Positions 8,657-18,126 are shown, counted from the first letter of the stretch. The stretch: DNA of 36,117 bases from Verrucomicrobiota bacterium (GCA_003218475.1 QHNR01000049.1:1-36117), one strand, 5' to 3'. Numbers and translations are program-made. Notes: generated from the sequence alone by a model not told the origin.

Positions 8657-8725
8657 CGTGGAACCGACTCCTCGCAAAGTGAAGCGCCTCGTCGCGCGAG
8701 TGACGCTTCGTTTGAGTCGAACGAA

Positions 8726-10546
8726 TTGATTCCAACTAACGTTAAACGTCCGCGCAATGTGGATTGGAAGCGCGCGGCAGCGATTTTGTACGGCGATTGG
8801 GGGACGAGCAAGGCCTACGTCATCGGTCTTGCATTCGCTGTTGCAGGCTACAGTTCGTTTTGGCTGATCGCGGCGATGTGCGTGCTCACTGCACTTGTTG
8901 GCCTCAACTACATGGTCATCTGCCGCCTTTATCCCGACGGCGGCGGCGTTTACGCTAGCGTGCGCCATCGCAGCGAAGTTATATCCATCGTCGGCGCGTT
9001 CTTGCTCATCGCCGATTATTTGGTCACCGCGGCCATCAGCGCGCTTTCCGCTTTTCAATATCTGGGCGTGCCGCACCCAGAAAAATTCGCGGCCATGTCA
9101 ATCTTGATCATTGGCTTACTGAATCTGTTAGGACCGAAACAAACTGGTGGCCTTGCGTTCTTGATTTCGATTCCAACCGCCGTGGTCGTGGTTGTCCTCG
9201 GTCTGTTCTGTCTGCCGCACCTGGGCGAAGCATTTGCTCATTTGCAGCCATTGCGCGGAACATTTGGCCAGAACTGGGCCGCTTTTGTCGGAATCGTGCT
9301 GGCCCTGTCGGGGGTGGAAGCGATCGCCAATGCCACGGGCGTGATGAAGCTCGATCCCGGGAGCAGCGACGAGAAGCCATCGGTGATCAAAACATCCACG
9401 CCCGCAATCATGATAGTGATGATCGAAGTCTGCCTGTTCACGGCGTTGCTTGGGCTCGCGATGCATGCGCTCGGCGGATTGCAGATCGTAAACGGCGACG
9501 TCAACGCGCCAGGGGCCGAAGGCGTCCGCGATTATATGCTGCGTTACATGGGCCAAATCTTCGTCGGAGGAGCGCTTGGCCCCGCGCTGGGTCATGCATT
9601 TGGTTTCCTCGTCAGCATTGTTTTCGGTCTGCTTCTCCTGTCCGCGGTCAACACTGCGATTGTCGACCTCATTGCAATCCAATTTCTCATGTCACGCGAC
9701 CGCGAAATACCAAGAATCTTTCAGCGCCTCAACAAATGGGGCGTTCCAAGCGCGGGAATGTTTCTCGCTACGCTCGTCCCAATGCTTCTCGTGATTATTG
9801 TGAAGGACATGTCTGGCCTGGCCGATCTTTATGCTGTTGGCGTGGTCGGCGCGATAGCAACCAACCTCGGCGCGACTTCAACCGACCGAAAATTGTCGAT
9901 CAAAAGCTGGGAGCGTACGCTCATGTTTGGAACTTTTCTTGTCATGGCAGCGATCGAAATTTCTCTGCTCATCGACAAGCCGAACGCGCGTTATTTTGCC
10001 GTCACGATTCTCGCTGTTGGATTGATTCTCCGTGGACTTGTGCAGGAGCGCCAAATGAAAAAGGAAGCTGCGCCCACGCTGCCGCCACGACAATTAGGTG
10101 TCGATGTTGCGCGTCCGATGTCCAAAGCGCCGTCTTCTCCAGAGGGCGAAGCAATGTTATGCGCGGTTCGAAGCGCAGGGCGTACCCTCGATTTCGCATT
10201 ACGAGAAGCAGCCAGGGCCGGCTCGCGCCTTTACCTGCTCTTCGTGCGTGAACAACCGTTCATGACAGAAGAGGACGCCAGACGCAAATGGCAGCAGGAT
10301 CCGGAAGCCAGCACGATTTTCGCTGAAGCGAAACAGAAAGCTGAGGACATCACGCCGTTGTTCTGCTACGCCGTGAGTCCCTCTGCCGCCGAAACGATTG
10401 TTGATATTGCTGCGACGCTCGGTGCATCGCGCGTCATTCTCGGCGCGCCACAACGCAGCGCGCTGATGAATCTGCTTCGCGGCAACGTCATCCGCGAAGT
10501 ATCTAACTCGTTGCCGGAAGAAATTGATCTGCTCGTTTATGCTTGA
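8726..10546 (+). CDS. APC-superfamily permease with C-terminal UspA-like domain (candidate KimA-type K+ importer)
   Basis: RPRNVDWKRAAAILYGDWGTSKAYVIGLAFAVAGYSS..., 'YPDGGGVYASVRHRSEVISIVGAFLLIADYLVTAA', C-terminal GASRVILGAPQRSALMNLLRGNVIREVSNSLP. Start called at TTG 8726. Follows a c-di-AMP riboswitch. Confidence 0.87.
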   Translation: MIPTNVKRPRNVDWKRAAAILYGDWGTSKAYVIGLAFAVAGYSSFWLIAAMCVLTALVGLNYMVICRLYPDGGGVYASVRHRSEVISIVGAFLLIADYLVTAAISALSAFQYLGVPHPEKFAAMSILIIGLLNLLGPKQTGGLAFLISIPTAVVVVVLGLFCLPHLGEAFAHLQPLRGTFGQNWAAFVGIVLALSGVEAIANATGVMKLDPGSSDEKPSVIKTSTPAIMIVMIEVCLFTALLGLAMHALGGLQIVNGDVNAPGAEGVRDYMLRYMGQIFVGGALGPALGHAFGFLVSIVFGLLLLSAVNTAIVDLIAIQFLMSRDREIPRIFQRLNKWGVPSAGMFLATLVPMLLVIIVKDMSGLADLYAVGVVGAIATNLGATSTDRKLSIKSWERTLMFGTFLVMAAIEISLLIDKPNARYFAVTILAVGLILRGLVQERQMKKEAAPTLPPRQLGVDVARPMSKAPSSPEGEAMLCAVRSAGRTLDFALREAARAGSRLYLLFVREQPFMTEEDARRKWQQDPEASTIFAEAKQKAEDITPLFCYAVSPSAAETIVDIAATLGASRVILGAPQRSALMNLLRGNVIREVSNSLPEEIDLLVYA

Positions 10547-10556
10547 AGAATGCACC

Positions 10557-10590
10557 GCGACTTCGATCTCGGCGGTTTGCGGAAACATGT
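10557..10590 (-). pseudogene. Remnant of the 3' end of an RNA m5U methyltransferase gene
   Basis: Identical at 32/34 positions to 12133-12166; minus strand reads MFPQTAEIEVA, the TrmA/RlmD C-terminal motif, with no gene attached. Confidence 0.75.
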
Positions 10591-10694
10591 GACAATGATC
10601 TCTATGATGATGAATTCGCTCATAAAAACCGACCAAAGATAAGCGGACTTTTGCGGCCGTAATTAAACTGCAACCGAAAGACGTTAAAAAAACG

Positions 10695-11999
10695 TTAATG
10701 CTGACCCGGGGCGACGCTTGCGCTACCGGGGAAAAAAAAGATCGACACCAACACAAATGCCGGAATTAGGATTGGAAGGGCGAACTTCCAGATATAGCCG
10801 ATAAAGCTTGGCGTTGGAACCTGCCCATGCTCAGCAATCGTTTTCACCAGCAGGTTCGGAGCGTTGCCTATATAGGTGAGTGCGCCAAAGAAAGTCGCGC
10901 CCAGTGAAAGCGCGATTAATTCGCCGCCGTTTTTGGAAATAAAGTCGGCTACCTGCGACGGTTCGTTGATGTCGAAGTGGTGGAGTCCGAGTGCTGCCGC
11001 GAAAAAAGCGAGATAGGTTGGCGCGTTATCGAGCAGTGCGGAGAGTATGCCTGTTGCCCAATAGATTGCCGTCTCGGAAGTCAATCCCAGTTTCTCGGCT
11101 GATCCTTCCATGTATTCCAAAACCGGAATCATCGTTCCGAAAATACCGAGAAAGAGCCAGCCGATTTCTTTGAGCGGCGCCAAAGTGAAATTGTTGGCTT
11201 CGCGAATGCCCTGTGGCGTAGCGAAATAGGATCCCAGAGCAATCAGTACCATGAGCGGCTCGCGCCAGCCCGCGCGCACGGCGATGAGCGCAGCCAAAAG
11301 CGCAAACAGGAATAGGAAGTTGTGGGCGCCGTTGCAGCGCCATTGCGTGATCTCGCTTTCATGAATGGCCCTTTTGCGCGCGCGAAGATTGACAAGATCG
11401 AGAATAAAAAAGACGACGAGAACAATCGCGACCGTTAGCAACCATTGGCGCCAGCAATTTTGCAGCGTCCAGCCGAATGGCACGCCTTTAAGAAATCCCA
11501 GGAAGAGCGGCGGACCCACCGGCAACAGCGCGCCGCCAATGTTGCTGACCAGAAAAACAAAGAACGCGATATGCATAGGCGCAACGCGGCCTCTGTTCAT
11601 CGCGATCCACGGCCGGATTAGCAGCATCGATGCGCCGATGGTGCCTATTAGATTTCCCAAGAACGCACCGACAAGGAGGAACAGAGTGTTTCTCATCGCA
11701 CCGCTCGGCGATTTGACGCGCAAATGAATTCCGCCTGCGACAACAAAGAAAGAACCGACCACGACCATGAAGGTCACATAATCGATTCCCGCGTGAACGA
11801 CGCGCGCGCACTGCTTAGCAACGAAGAGATGATAAAGACAAACTATGCCGGCGAGAGCGACGCAAAGCTTGTGGTAATGACGCTCCCAGTGATGCTGAGC
11901 GATGAGCGGAGCGAGTGCGATCGCCACCAGCAAGATCACAAACGGCAGCATTATCGGCCAGTCCGGGCGCGTCGCGACGAGACCCAGGACCCAAATCAT
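10695..11999 (-). CDS. NhaD-like sodium:proton antiporter / citrate-transporter (IT superfamily) family
   Basis: Multi-TM protein with FLVSNIGGALLPVGPPLFLGFLKGVPF and LSLGATFFGALTYIGNAPNLLVKTIAEHG, typical of ArsB/NhaD-type ion transporters. Confidence 0.85.
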   Translation of the reverse strand: MIWVLGLVATRPDWPIMLPFVILLVAIALAPLIAQHHWERHYHKLCVALAGIVCLYHLFVAKQCARVVHAGIDYVTFMVVVGSFFVVAGGIHLRVKSPSGAMRNTLFLLVGAFLGNLIGTIGASMLLIRPWIAMNRGRVAPMHIAFFVFLVSNIGGALLPVGPPLFLGFLKGVPFGWTLQNCWRQWLLTVAIVLVVFFILDLVNLRARKRAIHESEITQWRCNGAHNFLFLFALLAALIAVRAGWREPLMVLIALGSYFATPQGIREANNFTLAPLKEIGWLFLGIFGTMIPVLEYMEGSAEKLGLTSETAIYWATGILSALLDNAPTYLAFFAAALGLHHFDINEPSQVADFISKNGGELIALSLGATFFGALTYIGNAPNLLVKTIAEHGQVPTPSFIGYIWKFALPILIPAFVLVSIFFFPGSASVAPGQH

Positions 12000-12101
12000 C
12001 TTGCCATTGGACTTATCGCCGTGCGATCCGTCAATGAAACTCGGTTTTGTGGCGCCTGCTTTGAGGAACGTTCGAAAAAGCCGGGCGCGCTTCGATGATC
12101 T

Positions 12102-13208
12102 TCAGGACGCCGGCACAACTCGCAAGCTCGCGGCGACTTCGATCTCGGCGGTTTGTGGGAACATGTCGAGCGGTGTGACGGATTCGAGCGCGAATCTTTC
12201 CTGCAATTCTCTCAAATCGCGAGCGAATGTGGGCGGATTACACGAGACGTAAATCAATGTGGCTGGCGCAAGATCAACAATCGTTTTTCGCACATCCGCG
12301 CTCAGCCCAGTCGCCGGAGGATCCACAATAAGGGTCAAGGAATGACGGCTTCCCAGCCGTCGTGTCTCACCCTCAACGGCTAGGAAGCCGTCGTTCCTTG
12401 AGACGCTTGCCAGCTCTTCTTCCACATCACTAGCGATGTAGGTTTCTTTGTCGGTGGCGTTTTGTTTCGCGGCCGCGATTGCGAATTTGTCCCAATCAAT
12501 CCCGATTACGCGCTCGAATTTGTCGAGCAGCGCTTTTGCAAAGAATCCTGCGCCGCAATAAGCATCGATCAACAGCTCTTGCTTTGGGGGAACGAGATTG
12601 ACGACCAAGCCGCGCAATGCATCTGCGACCTCGTCGTTGGTTTGGGAAAAAACGCGCGAACTGGCCGAAGCCCGCAACGTGTAATCGCCATCGCGCACGT
12701 ATGGTTGTGCGCGTAACTCCGTCAGCGCACGATTCACTTCATCGGTCGAAATCGGGCACTGCTCGATATCAATCAATTGGTGCGAATCGCGTCGAAAAAA
12801 ACCGATCACGCCCTCCTGCGCGTGCACGGTGATACGATTGCGATATGCGTACTGCTTGGGCGAAGGGATGATCGGTCGCAGCGGAACATCTTTTAGTTTG
12901 CCGATTCGCTGGAGCGCGTCACGAACCTGTCGCCATTTGATCGCAAGCTGATGTTCGTAGCTGATGTGCTGGTAAGCGCATCCGCCACACCGGCCGAAAT
13001 AAGGGCACAGTGGTTCTACACGATCCGGTGAGCTTTGCTTGACTTCGACTAGCTCCGCTTCGGCGAATTGCTTTTTCTCGCGCACGATTTCCGCAGAGAC
13101 CAGCTCGCCTTCGATCGTATAAGGAACGAAGACAGCTTTCCCTTGGTCTCGCGCGACTCCTTTTCCCCCGAACGCAATATCTTCGATTTCCAGATCGACG
13201 ATGCGCAT
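12102..13208 (-). CDS. TRAM-domain 23S rRNA/tRNA uracil-5 methyltransferase (TrmA/RlmD family)
   Basis: N-terminal TRAM (IEDIAFGGKGVARDQGKAVFVPYTIEGE), Fe-S motif CPYFGRCGGCAYQH, DAYCGAGFF, IVDPPATGLS, YVSCNPPTFARDL, terminal DMFPQTAEIE. Confidence 0.92.
   Translation of the reverse strand: MRIVDLEIEDIAFGGKGVARDQGKAVFVPYTIEGELVSAEIVREKKQFAEAELVEVKQSSPDRVEPLCPYFGRCGGCAYQHISYEHQLAIKWRQVRDALQRIGKLKDVPLRPIIPSPKQYAYRNRITVHAQEGVIGFFRRDSHQLIDIEQCPISTDEVNRALTELRAQPYVRDGDYTLRASASSRVFSQTNDEVADALRGLVVNLVPPKQELLIDAYCGAGFFAKALLDKFERVIGIDWDKFAIAAAKQNATDKETYIASDVEEELASVSRNDGFLAVEGETRRLGSRHSLTLIVDPPATGLSADVRKTIVDLAPATLIYVSCNPPTFARDLRELQERFALESVTPLDMFPQTAEIEVAASLRVVPAS
12335..12401. repeat. Palindromic element inserted in-frame inside the methyltransferase CDS
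   Basis: Arms TCAAGGAATGACGGCTTCCCAGCCGT (12335-12360) and ACGGCTAGGAAGCCGTCGTTCCTTGA (12376-12401), 24/26 complementary. Each arm itself contains an ACGGCT...AGCCGT-type hairpin. Encodes SRNDGFLAVEGETRRLGSRHSL. Confidence 0.85.
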
Positions 13209-13231
13209 GCGCTGACTCGCGAGAAGCGTCC

Positions 13232-15250
13232 TTAGCCTGCGATGGCCCGCTCAATCGCGGCTTCAAGCTTCTCGAGCTTGATGGGTTTGATCAGGTGTTC
13301 GGAGAAACCCGCCTGTAAACTTCTCTTGATATCACTGTTATTACCAAAACCGCTGATGGCGATCCCCGGAACGTTGGAGATCGCGCGCAATTGCATCATC
13401 AGGTCCATGCCAGTTCCGTCAGGCAGAGCGATATCGCTGATGAGCAGATCGAACTTGTTGCGCACTGCCGCTTCCATCGCCGAGCGGACATTATGCGTCG
13501 CCGCCACAAGATATCCTCGGCGGACAAGCAATTTCTCCAAAGCAGCGCACGTGTCCTGATGATCGTCAACGAGCAGAATTTTCAAACCTTGCTGCGAGGC
13601 TTCACTGGTCGTTTTGAGAGGAACAGTGGCTGCTTCGGCGGGCGAAAGCGTTGGCATTGAAAGGATGAACGTCGAGCCGCGGTCGCACCCGCCGCTTTGC
13701 GCGGTGAGGGTGCCGCCGTGCGCCTGCGCGAGAGATTTTGAGATGGCCAGCCCGAGACCCAGCCCGCCAAATCGCCGCTCAAACGAGCGGTTGCCCTGTT
13801 CGAACGGATCGAAAATGCGGCGCATGATTTCTGCGTCCATCCCGATACCGGTGTCGCGCACGCTGATCATCAAGCCTTCCGAGGACGGATTGGAAGAAGA
13901 GATGGTGATCTCACCATCCTCCGGTGTGAACTTGACCGCGTTCTTGAGCAGGTTCCAGATGATTTGTTGAAACTTTGCCGTGTCTGCTGCGACGAGATGC
14001 GCGTTCGCCCGCAAATTGAGATGCGCTCGAAGTTTTTTGGATTGCACCTCTGCTCGGCAAATCTCCACCACATTCGAGATCGCTAGATGCGCATCGACCG
14101 GGGCGAATCGCAGCTGCATTTTGTCTCTGGCGATTCGCGTGAAATCGAGCAAGTCATCAATGAGCTGTGTTTCCAATTCGATGTTGCGACGGATCATCGC
14201 CAGGGCAGACCTGGCGTCTTCAGTTTGCTCGGGTTCTATCTCAAGGGATTCCAATGCGGAAATGACCGGCGTGAGTGGCGTGCGGAGTTCGTGTGAAAGC
14301 ATGGCTAGGAAGTGGTCTTTGGTACGATTGGCGGCTTCCACGACCGCCTTTTGCTGCTGAAGCTCTTCCTCAACGCGCCGTCGTTCGGCCATACCGGCGG
14401 AAAGCGCCATCGCCGTGATTGTCAGCACCGCTGTCCATGATTGCAGGGCGAGCAGCGACTGATTTTCCGTCTCCCTAATGAATGGCCCGAAGCCACGCAG
14501 CGTTCCCCACACCGCGACCACGGACAGGATGAAAATCCCGGTGGCCGTTTCGCGTTGAGTAAAACGGAAGGCCGTCCAAATTACAACGGGTCCAAAAATA
14601 AAAGCGATGGGATAATTCCGGAACGAAATTTCAAACCATCCGCTAAAGACAACGATGCTCAGCAGCACCAGCAAAAGCAGGAGCGTGCCGACTTCCGCGG
14701 CGTCCTTTTTGTTCCAACGTCGTTTTGCGGCAACGCACCAGAGAAGAACAAGCGGAGTGAAAACAAGGTCGCCCGTTGCATCGCCGAGCCACCATGTGAG
14801 CCAGATGGCACCGTAGTTTGTCCAGTCGGCAAAGCCGGCGAGCGCAAGACTGGTCACACCAAAAACTGGGCTGATGATGGTGCTAATCGCTGCTGCAAGC
14901 GCAAATCTGAAGACGCCTTGGGGACGATCACAGAAATTTTTGCCGCCCGCGAATCGATTCACGAGCCATGCGCCGGCCAGAGCTTCCAGGGTGTTGCCCG
15001 TCGCGATGGCAAATGATGTGGCGACGTCTCCCGCGGTCGTCACGTTCACCAGAAACGCGCCCACAAAGATCGCCGGCCACACGCGATAACCGAACAAGAG
15101 TGCAGCGGCTAGCGCGATTCCCGTCGGCGGCCACACCGGCGATGCGCTCGCGTGCAATGACGCCAGCATCAAACCGAGTTTGCCGGCTGCGAAGTAAATG
15201 ATGGCTAGGATACCGATGAGCGGCAGCCCAGAGAAACGTCGCGATTCCAT
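13232..15250 (-). CDS. Hybrid sensor histidine kinase: MASE1 - HisKA - HATPase - REC
   Basis: MASE1-type TM N-terminus (GKLGLMLASLHASASPVWPPTGIALAAALLFGYRVWPAIFVGAF); H box FLAMLSHELRTPLTPV; GLGLGLAISKSLAQAHGG; C-terminal receiver ILLVDDHQDTCAALEKLL. Confidence 0.94.
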   Translation of the reverse strand: MESRRFSGLPLIGILAIIYFAAGKLGLMLASLHASASPVWPPTGIALAAALLFGYRVWPAIFVGAFLVNVTTAGDVATSFAIATGNTLEALAGAWLVNRFAGGKNFCDRPQGVFRFALAAAISTIISPVFGVTSLALAGFADWTNYGAIWLTWWLGDATGDLVFTPLVLLWCVAAKRRWNKKDAAEVGTLLLLLVLLSIVVFSGWFEISFRNYPIAFIFGPVVIWTAFRFTQRETATGIFILSVVAVWGTLRGFGPFIRETENQSLLALQSWTAVLTITAMALSAGMAERRRVEEELQQQKAVVEAANRTKDHFLAMLSHELRTPLTPVISALESLEIEPEQTEDARSALAMIRRNIELETQLIDDLLDFTRIARDKMQLRFAPVDAHLAISNVVEICRAEVQSKKLRAHLNLRANAHLVAADTAKFQQIIWNLLKNAVKFTPEDGEITISSSNPSSEGLMISVRDTGIGMDAEIMRRIFDPFEQGNRSFERRFGGLGLGLAISKSLAQAHGGTLTAQSGGCDRGSTFILSMPTLSPAEAATVPLKTTSEASQQGLKILLVDDHQDTCAALEKLLVRRGYLVAATHNVRSAMEAAVRNKFDLLISDIALPDGTGMDLMMQLRAISNVPGIAISGFGNNSDIKRSLQAGFSEHLIKPIKLEKLEAAIERAIAG

Positions 15251-15382
15251 CGCCGACCGCCTGTTGCGCGTCGCGTATGTTTACGCCTGCACGAGGCGAC
15301 GGTCAATTACGGTCGCTTACCAAGGTTCCAAATCCGAAGAACCTGTTCGCTCGCGGGCGCGACATCGGCATAATTTCCATGC

Positions 15383-16596
15383 ATGGCCTGGCGGCTTCAC
15401 GAGCATGTTTTGCGCGGCAAAATCGACAACCGCACGCGCGGGTGCGTAAAGGGTGAGGTGTGGCTGGCGGGCATCGACCACCCGCTGGTGCTGGAATTAA
15501 CGGGCGATTGGGCGCCTGATCTCGCTGGCTGCGAGTTAAGCTTTGAAAATCCCGACCCGATTCCCATGACGACGAAACCGCCGGCTCCTCAGCAACGCGG
15601 CGCTCCCGGCGACATCACCGCAGCGCGCAAGGTGCGCCTGTTCGATGTCCCGATTGAAGAAGCTTTGGCGATGTGCAAACGCGGTGATACGCCGCCCGAG
15701 CACATGGCCAATAGTCTCTACCTGGAATGGTTCAGCGAACTGAGCGGCCGCGTGGTGATCGAAAGTGCAGATTATCGTCTGCAAATCTCCGAGCCCGCGT
15801 GGCGTTATACGTCGGAAGAAATTGCCGAGCGCGGGAGCTGTATCGCGGAAGAGCAGACACCATTTTCCATCGGCATCACCCAGGACGGCGAGACACAAGG
15901 GTGGGACGAAATTCGCTATGAGCAATTTCTCCGCGAATCCGATGCGCGCACGGATCGATACGGGCGGTTATTGGAGAAATACGCCGACCATCCCGATAGC
16001 GAACGGATCATTGCCCGCGAAATGGGATGGACGTGGCTGGAGGAGGCGCTCGATCGGCAGGAACAGGAAAAAGAGCGAGAGCAGGAGCCAGAGACGGACG
16101 CTTTGGAAGCGAAGCTAAACAAAGAGGACGAAGATGTGTTTGAGGAGGATATTGAAGATTACGAATTGCCGCCGCCCAATCCCATGCGGGAAGGAATTGA
16201 TTGGGTGCGTGACAAGAGGGGGCGGATCTCGCATCCGATCAAGAAACGCGCCGATGAGGCGCTGCATGCATTGCTCGACGAGCTAGAGACGGCGGGACAT
16301 TTCCCAGAGGAACAAGATGAACAACTCGCCGACTTCGTGAGCGGTTTTATGACCCTCAACGCAAAGCTCGCAGGCGCGCTCGGCGGACTGGCGCGCGGAG
16401 ACGATCTTCTGGAGGCGGGACTCGTAATCGCCTGGCTCAAACGCGTTCTGGATATTTTGAACAAACCATCGCAGCCGCCAACGCAATTAAGGACAAGCGA
16501 TTTCTCCCAGATGAGCGGTTTGCCTATTATCGCGGCGAGCTTTTTGCGATCCGCGAAAAGATTTTGGAATTGATCACGCGGTTGCGAGCGCAGTGA
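15383..16596 (+). CDS. Conserved hypothetical protein with apparent -1 frameshift near the C-terminus
   Basis: Long ORF 15383-16573. From about 16454 the -1 frame reads FEQTIAAANAIKDKRFLPDERFAYYRGELFAIREKILELITRLRAQ*, which looks more protein-like than the annotated tail. Confidence 0.65.
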
Positions 16597-16624
16597 CCAA
16601 AGGGGAGCGCATGCTTTTCAGCTT

Positions 16625-16651
16625 GATGCGCGCGTTAAAACTGCGCGCATC
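16625..16651. repeat. Perfect inverted repeat (possible terminator or palindromic repeat)
   Basis: GATGCGCGC (16625-16633) - 9 nt loop - GCGCGCATC (16643-16651), 29 nt after the frameshift-corrected stop at 16596. No T-run. Confidence 0.5.
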
Positions 16652-16708
16652 GGACAAAGCAGCCGCTTAAGTCATCCGAGTACGCACCAGGTTCGATGAA
16701 AGCGAGTA

Positions 16709-17128
16709 CTAATTGAAATCTTGGTGCGAATCGCGCACGTAAGGATATTTCGACTCGTTACCCACCTCAGGCGGAAATTCGGGATAACCGGCATGAATGT
16801 AAGGAATGTCTGGCGGCAGAATGGGGTAATAGCTTTCCCGCCAAATTGGAAACGGAAATGTCAAAATCTCGATTAAACCAGCCACGTGTCGTGTCGCTGA
16901 GCGTCCCAGGCCGCGCACAACACCATAACTAGCCCCCGCGGAATTACCTTCTGTTTGGTTGACCTGGTTAACCGTCACAAAAAAGTCAGTCGGAGCCCAG
17001 ACGAAATTCGAAAGACCGCGACCAAGCTTGCGCGTTGGCCCATAATCGTTCGAAGGCGGGTCTTGAATATCGGCTAAGGCACCGCTGGCAAGTCCAGCGA
17101 CCGCTGCGAGGGAAAGGATGGTTTTCAT
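16709..17128 (-). CDS. Secreted protein resembling the exosortase-associated TIGR04073 family
   Basis: MKTILSLAAVAGLASGALA signal peptide, then GPTRKLGRGLSNFVWAPTDFFVTVNQVNQTEGNSAGASYGVVRGLGRSATRHVAGLIEILTFPFP; pattern recalled for TIGR04073, not searched. Confidence 0.6.
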   Translation of the reverse strand: MKTILSLAAVAGLASGALADIQDPPSNDYGPTRKLGRGLSNFVWAPTDFFVTVNQVNQTEGNSAGASYGVVRGLGRSATRHVAGLIEILTFPFPIWRESYYPILPPDIPYIHAGYPEFPPEVGNESKYPYVRDSHQDFN

Positions 17129-17175
17129 AGGCACTCGAAACCAGTTAAACGATTCCGAACAGCGAAAGCAACACT

Positions 17176-18126
17176 TTATTTTTGGCCTTCGTCTGCGATG
17201 CGGGGCTGTGTCTTTAACATCGAAATACCGATCGTGATCCCGAGAATGAGTACGATGATCCCGAGTGAAAGGCTCCTCGGCAGGGGTAAAAGATCCGCGA
17301 TAATCATTTTCAAGCCGACAAAGGCGAGCACGAATGCAAGTCCTGTTCGCAAGTAAATAAAGCGATCCATCAAGCCGGCTAAGAGGAAATAGAGCGACCG
17401 CAGGCCGAGAATGGCGCAAATATTTGAGGTATAAGCAACAAATTGATCGCGCGTAATCGCCAGTACCGCGGGAATCGAATCGATGGCAAAGATCAGGTCC
17501 GTAGTCTCGATCACGATCATGGCTAGAGCGAGTGGCGTGAACATCCAGCGGCCATCCAGGCGCACATGAAAATGTTCATCATAGTAATCGCGCGTGATCG
17601 GAAGGACCCGACGGCACGTTCGCAACAGCCAACCCTCAGTAAGATCGCGCGCGGCGTGTTTCTTGAAAAGCATTCGCGCTGCGGTGATAAGCAACAACGC
17701 ACCGAACAAATAAAGGACAAAATGAAAGCGCTCCACCAGCGCGATACCGCACAAGATCATTGTGCCACGCATGATGAGCGCCCCGATGATTCCCCAGACC
17801 AGGACGCGACGTTGTGCGAGCGGAGGAACCCGAAAATGCGCGAAGATCAGTACAAACACAAAAATGTTGTCCATGCTCAGGGAATATTCGATGAGATAGC
17901 CGGTCAGAAAATCGAGGCCGTGATGGGGTCCCTTGATACGCCAGACCAACGCATTAAATCCCAGCGACACGAGCACCCAGATCACGGTCCGCTGAAGCGC
18001 GGCACGCATGCTCAATTCGCGACCGCGCCGCTTGGAACTAAAGAGGTCGATGCCTAATGCAATGAAGACGCCGATGTGAAACGCGATCCAAACCCACAGC
18101 GGTGCTCCAGCGATCGTCTTGCGCAT
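17176..18126 (-). CDS. TerC/Alx family integral membrane protein
   Basis: EYSLSMDNIFVFVLIFAHFRVPP and IVIETTDLIFAIDSIPAVLAITRDQFVAYTSNICAILGLRSLYFLLAG are TerC hallmarks. Start at 18126 preferred over 18216. Confidence 0.92.
   Translation of the reverse strand: MRKTIAGAPLWVWIAFHIGVFIALGIDLFSSKRRGRELSMRAALQRTVIWVLVSLGFNALVWRIKGPHHGLDFLTGYLIEYSLSMDNIFVFVLIFAHFRVPPLAQRRVLVWGIIGALIMRGTMILCGIALVERFHFVLYLFGALLLITAARMLFKKHAARDLTEGWLLRTCRRVLPITRDYYDEHFHVRLDGRWMFTPLALAMIVIETTDLIFAIDSIPAVLAITRDQFVAYTSNICAILGLRSLYFLLAGLMDRFIYLRTGLAFVLAFVGLKMIIADLLPLPRSLSLGIIVLILGITIGISMLKTQPRIADEGQK

Noticed and set aside
16602-16614. GGGGAGCGCATGC as a third copy of the GGGGAGCG four-hairpin element
   Set aside because: Matches only the terminal 9 nt and I could not find a matching right end; may be chance or a decayed fragment.
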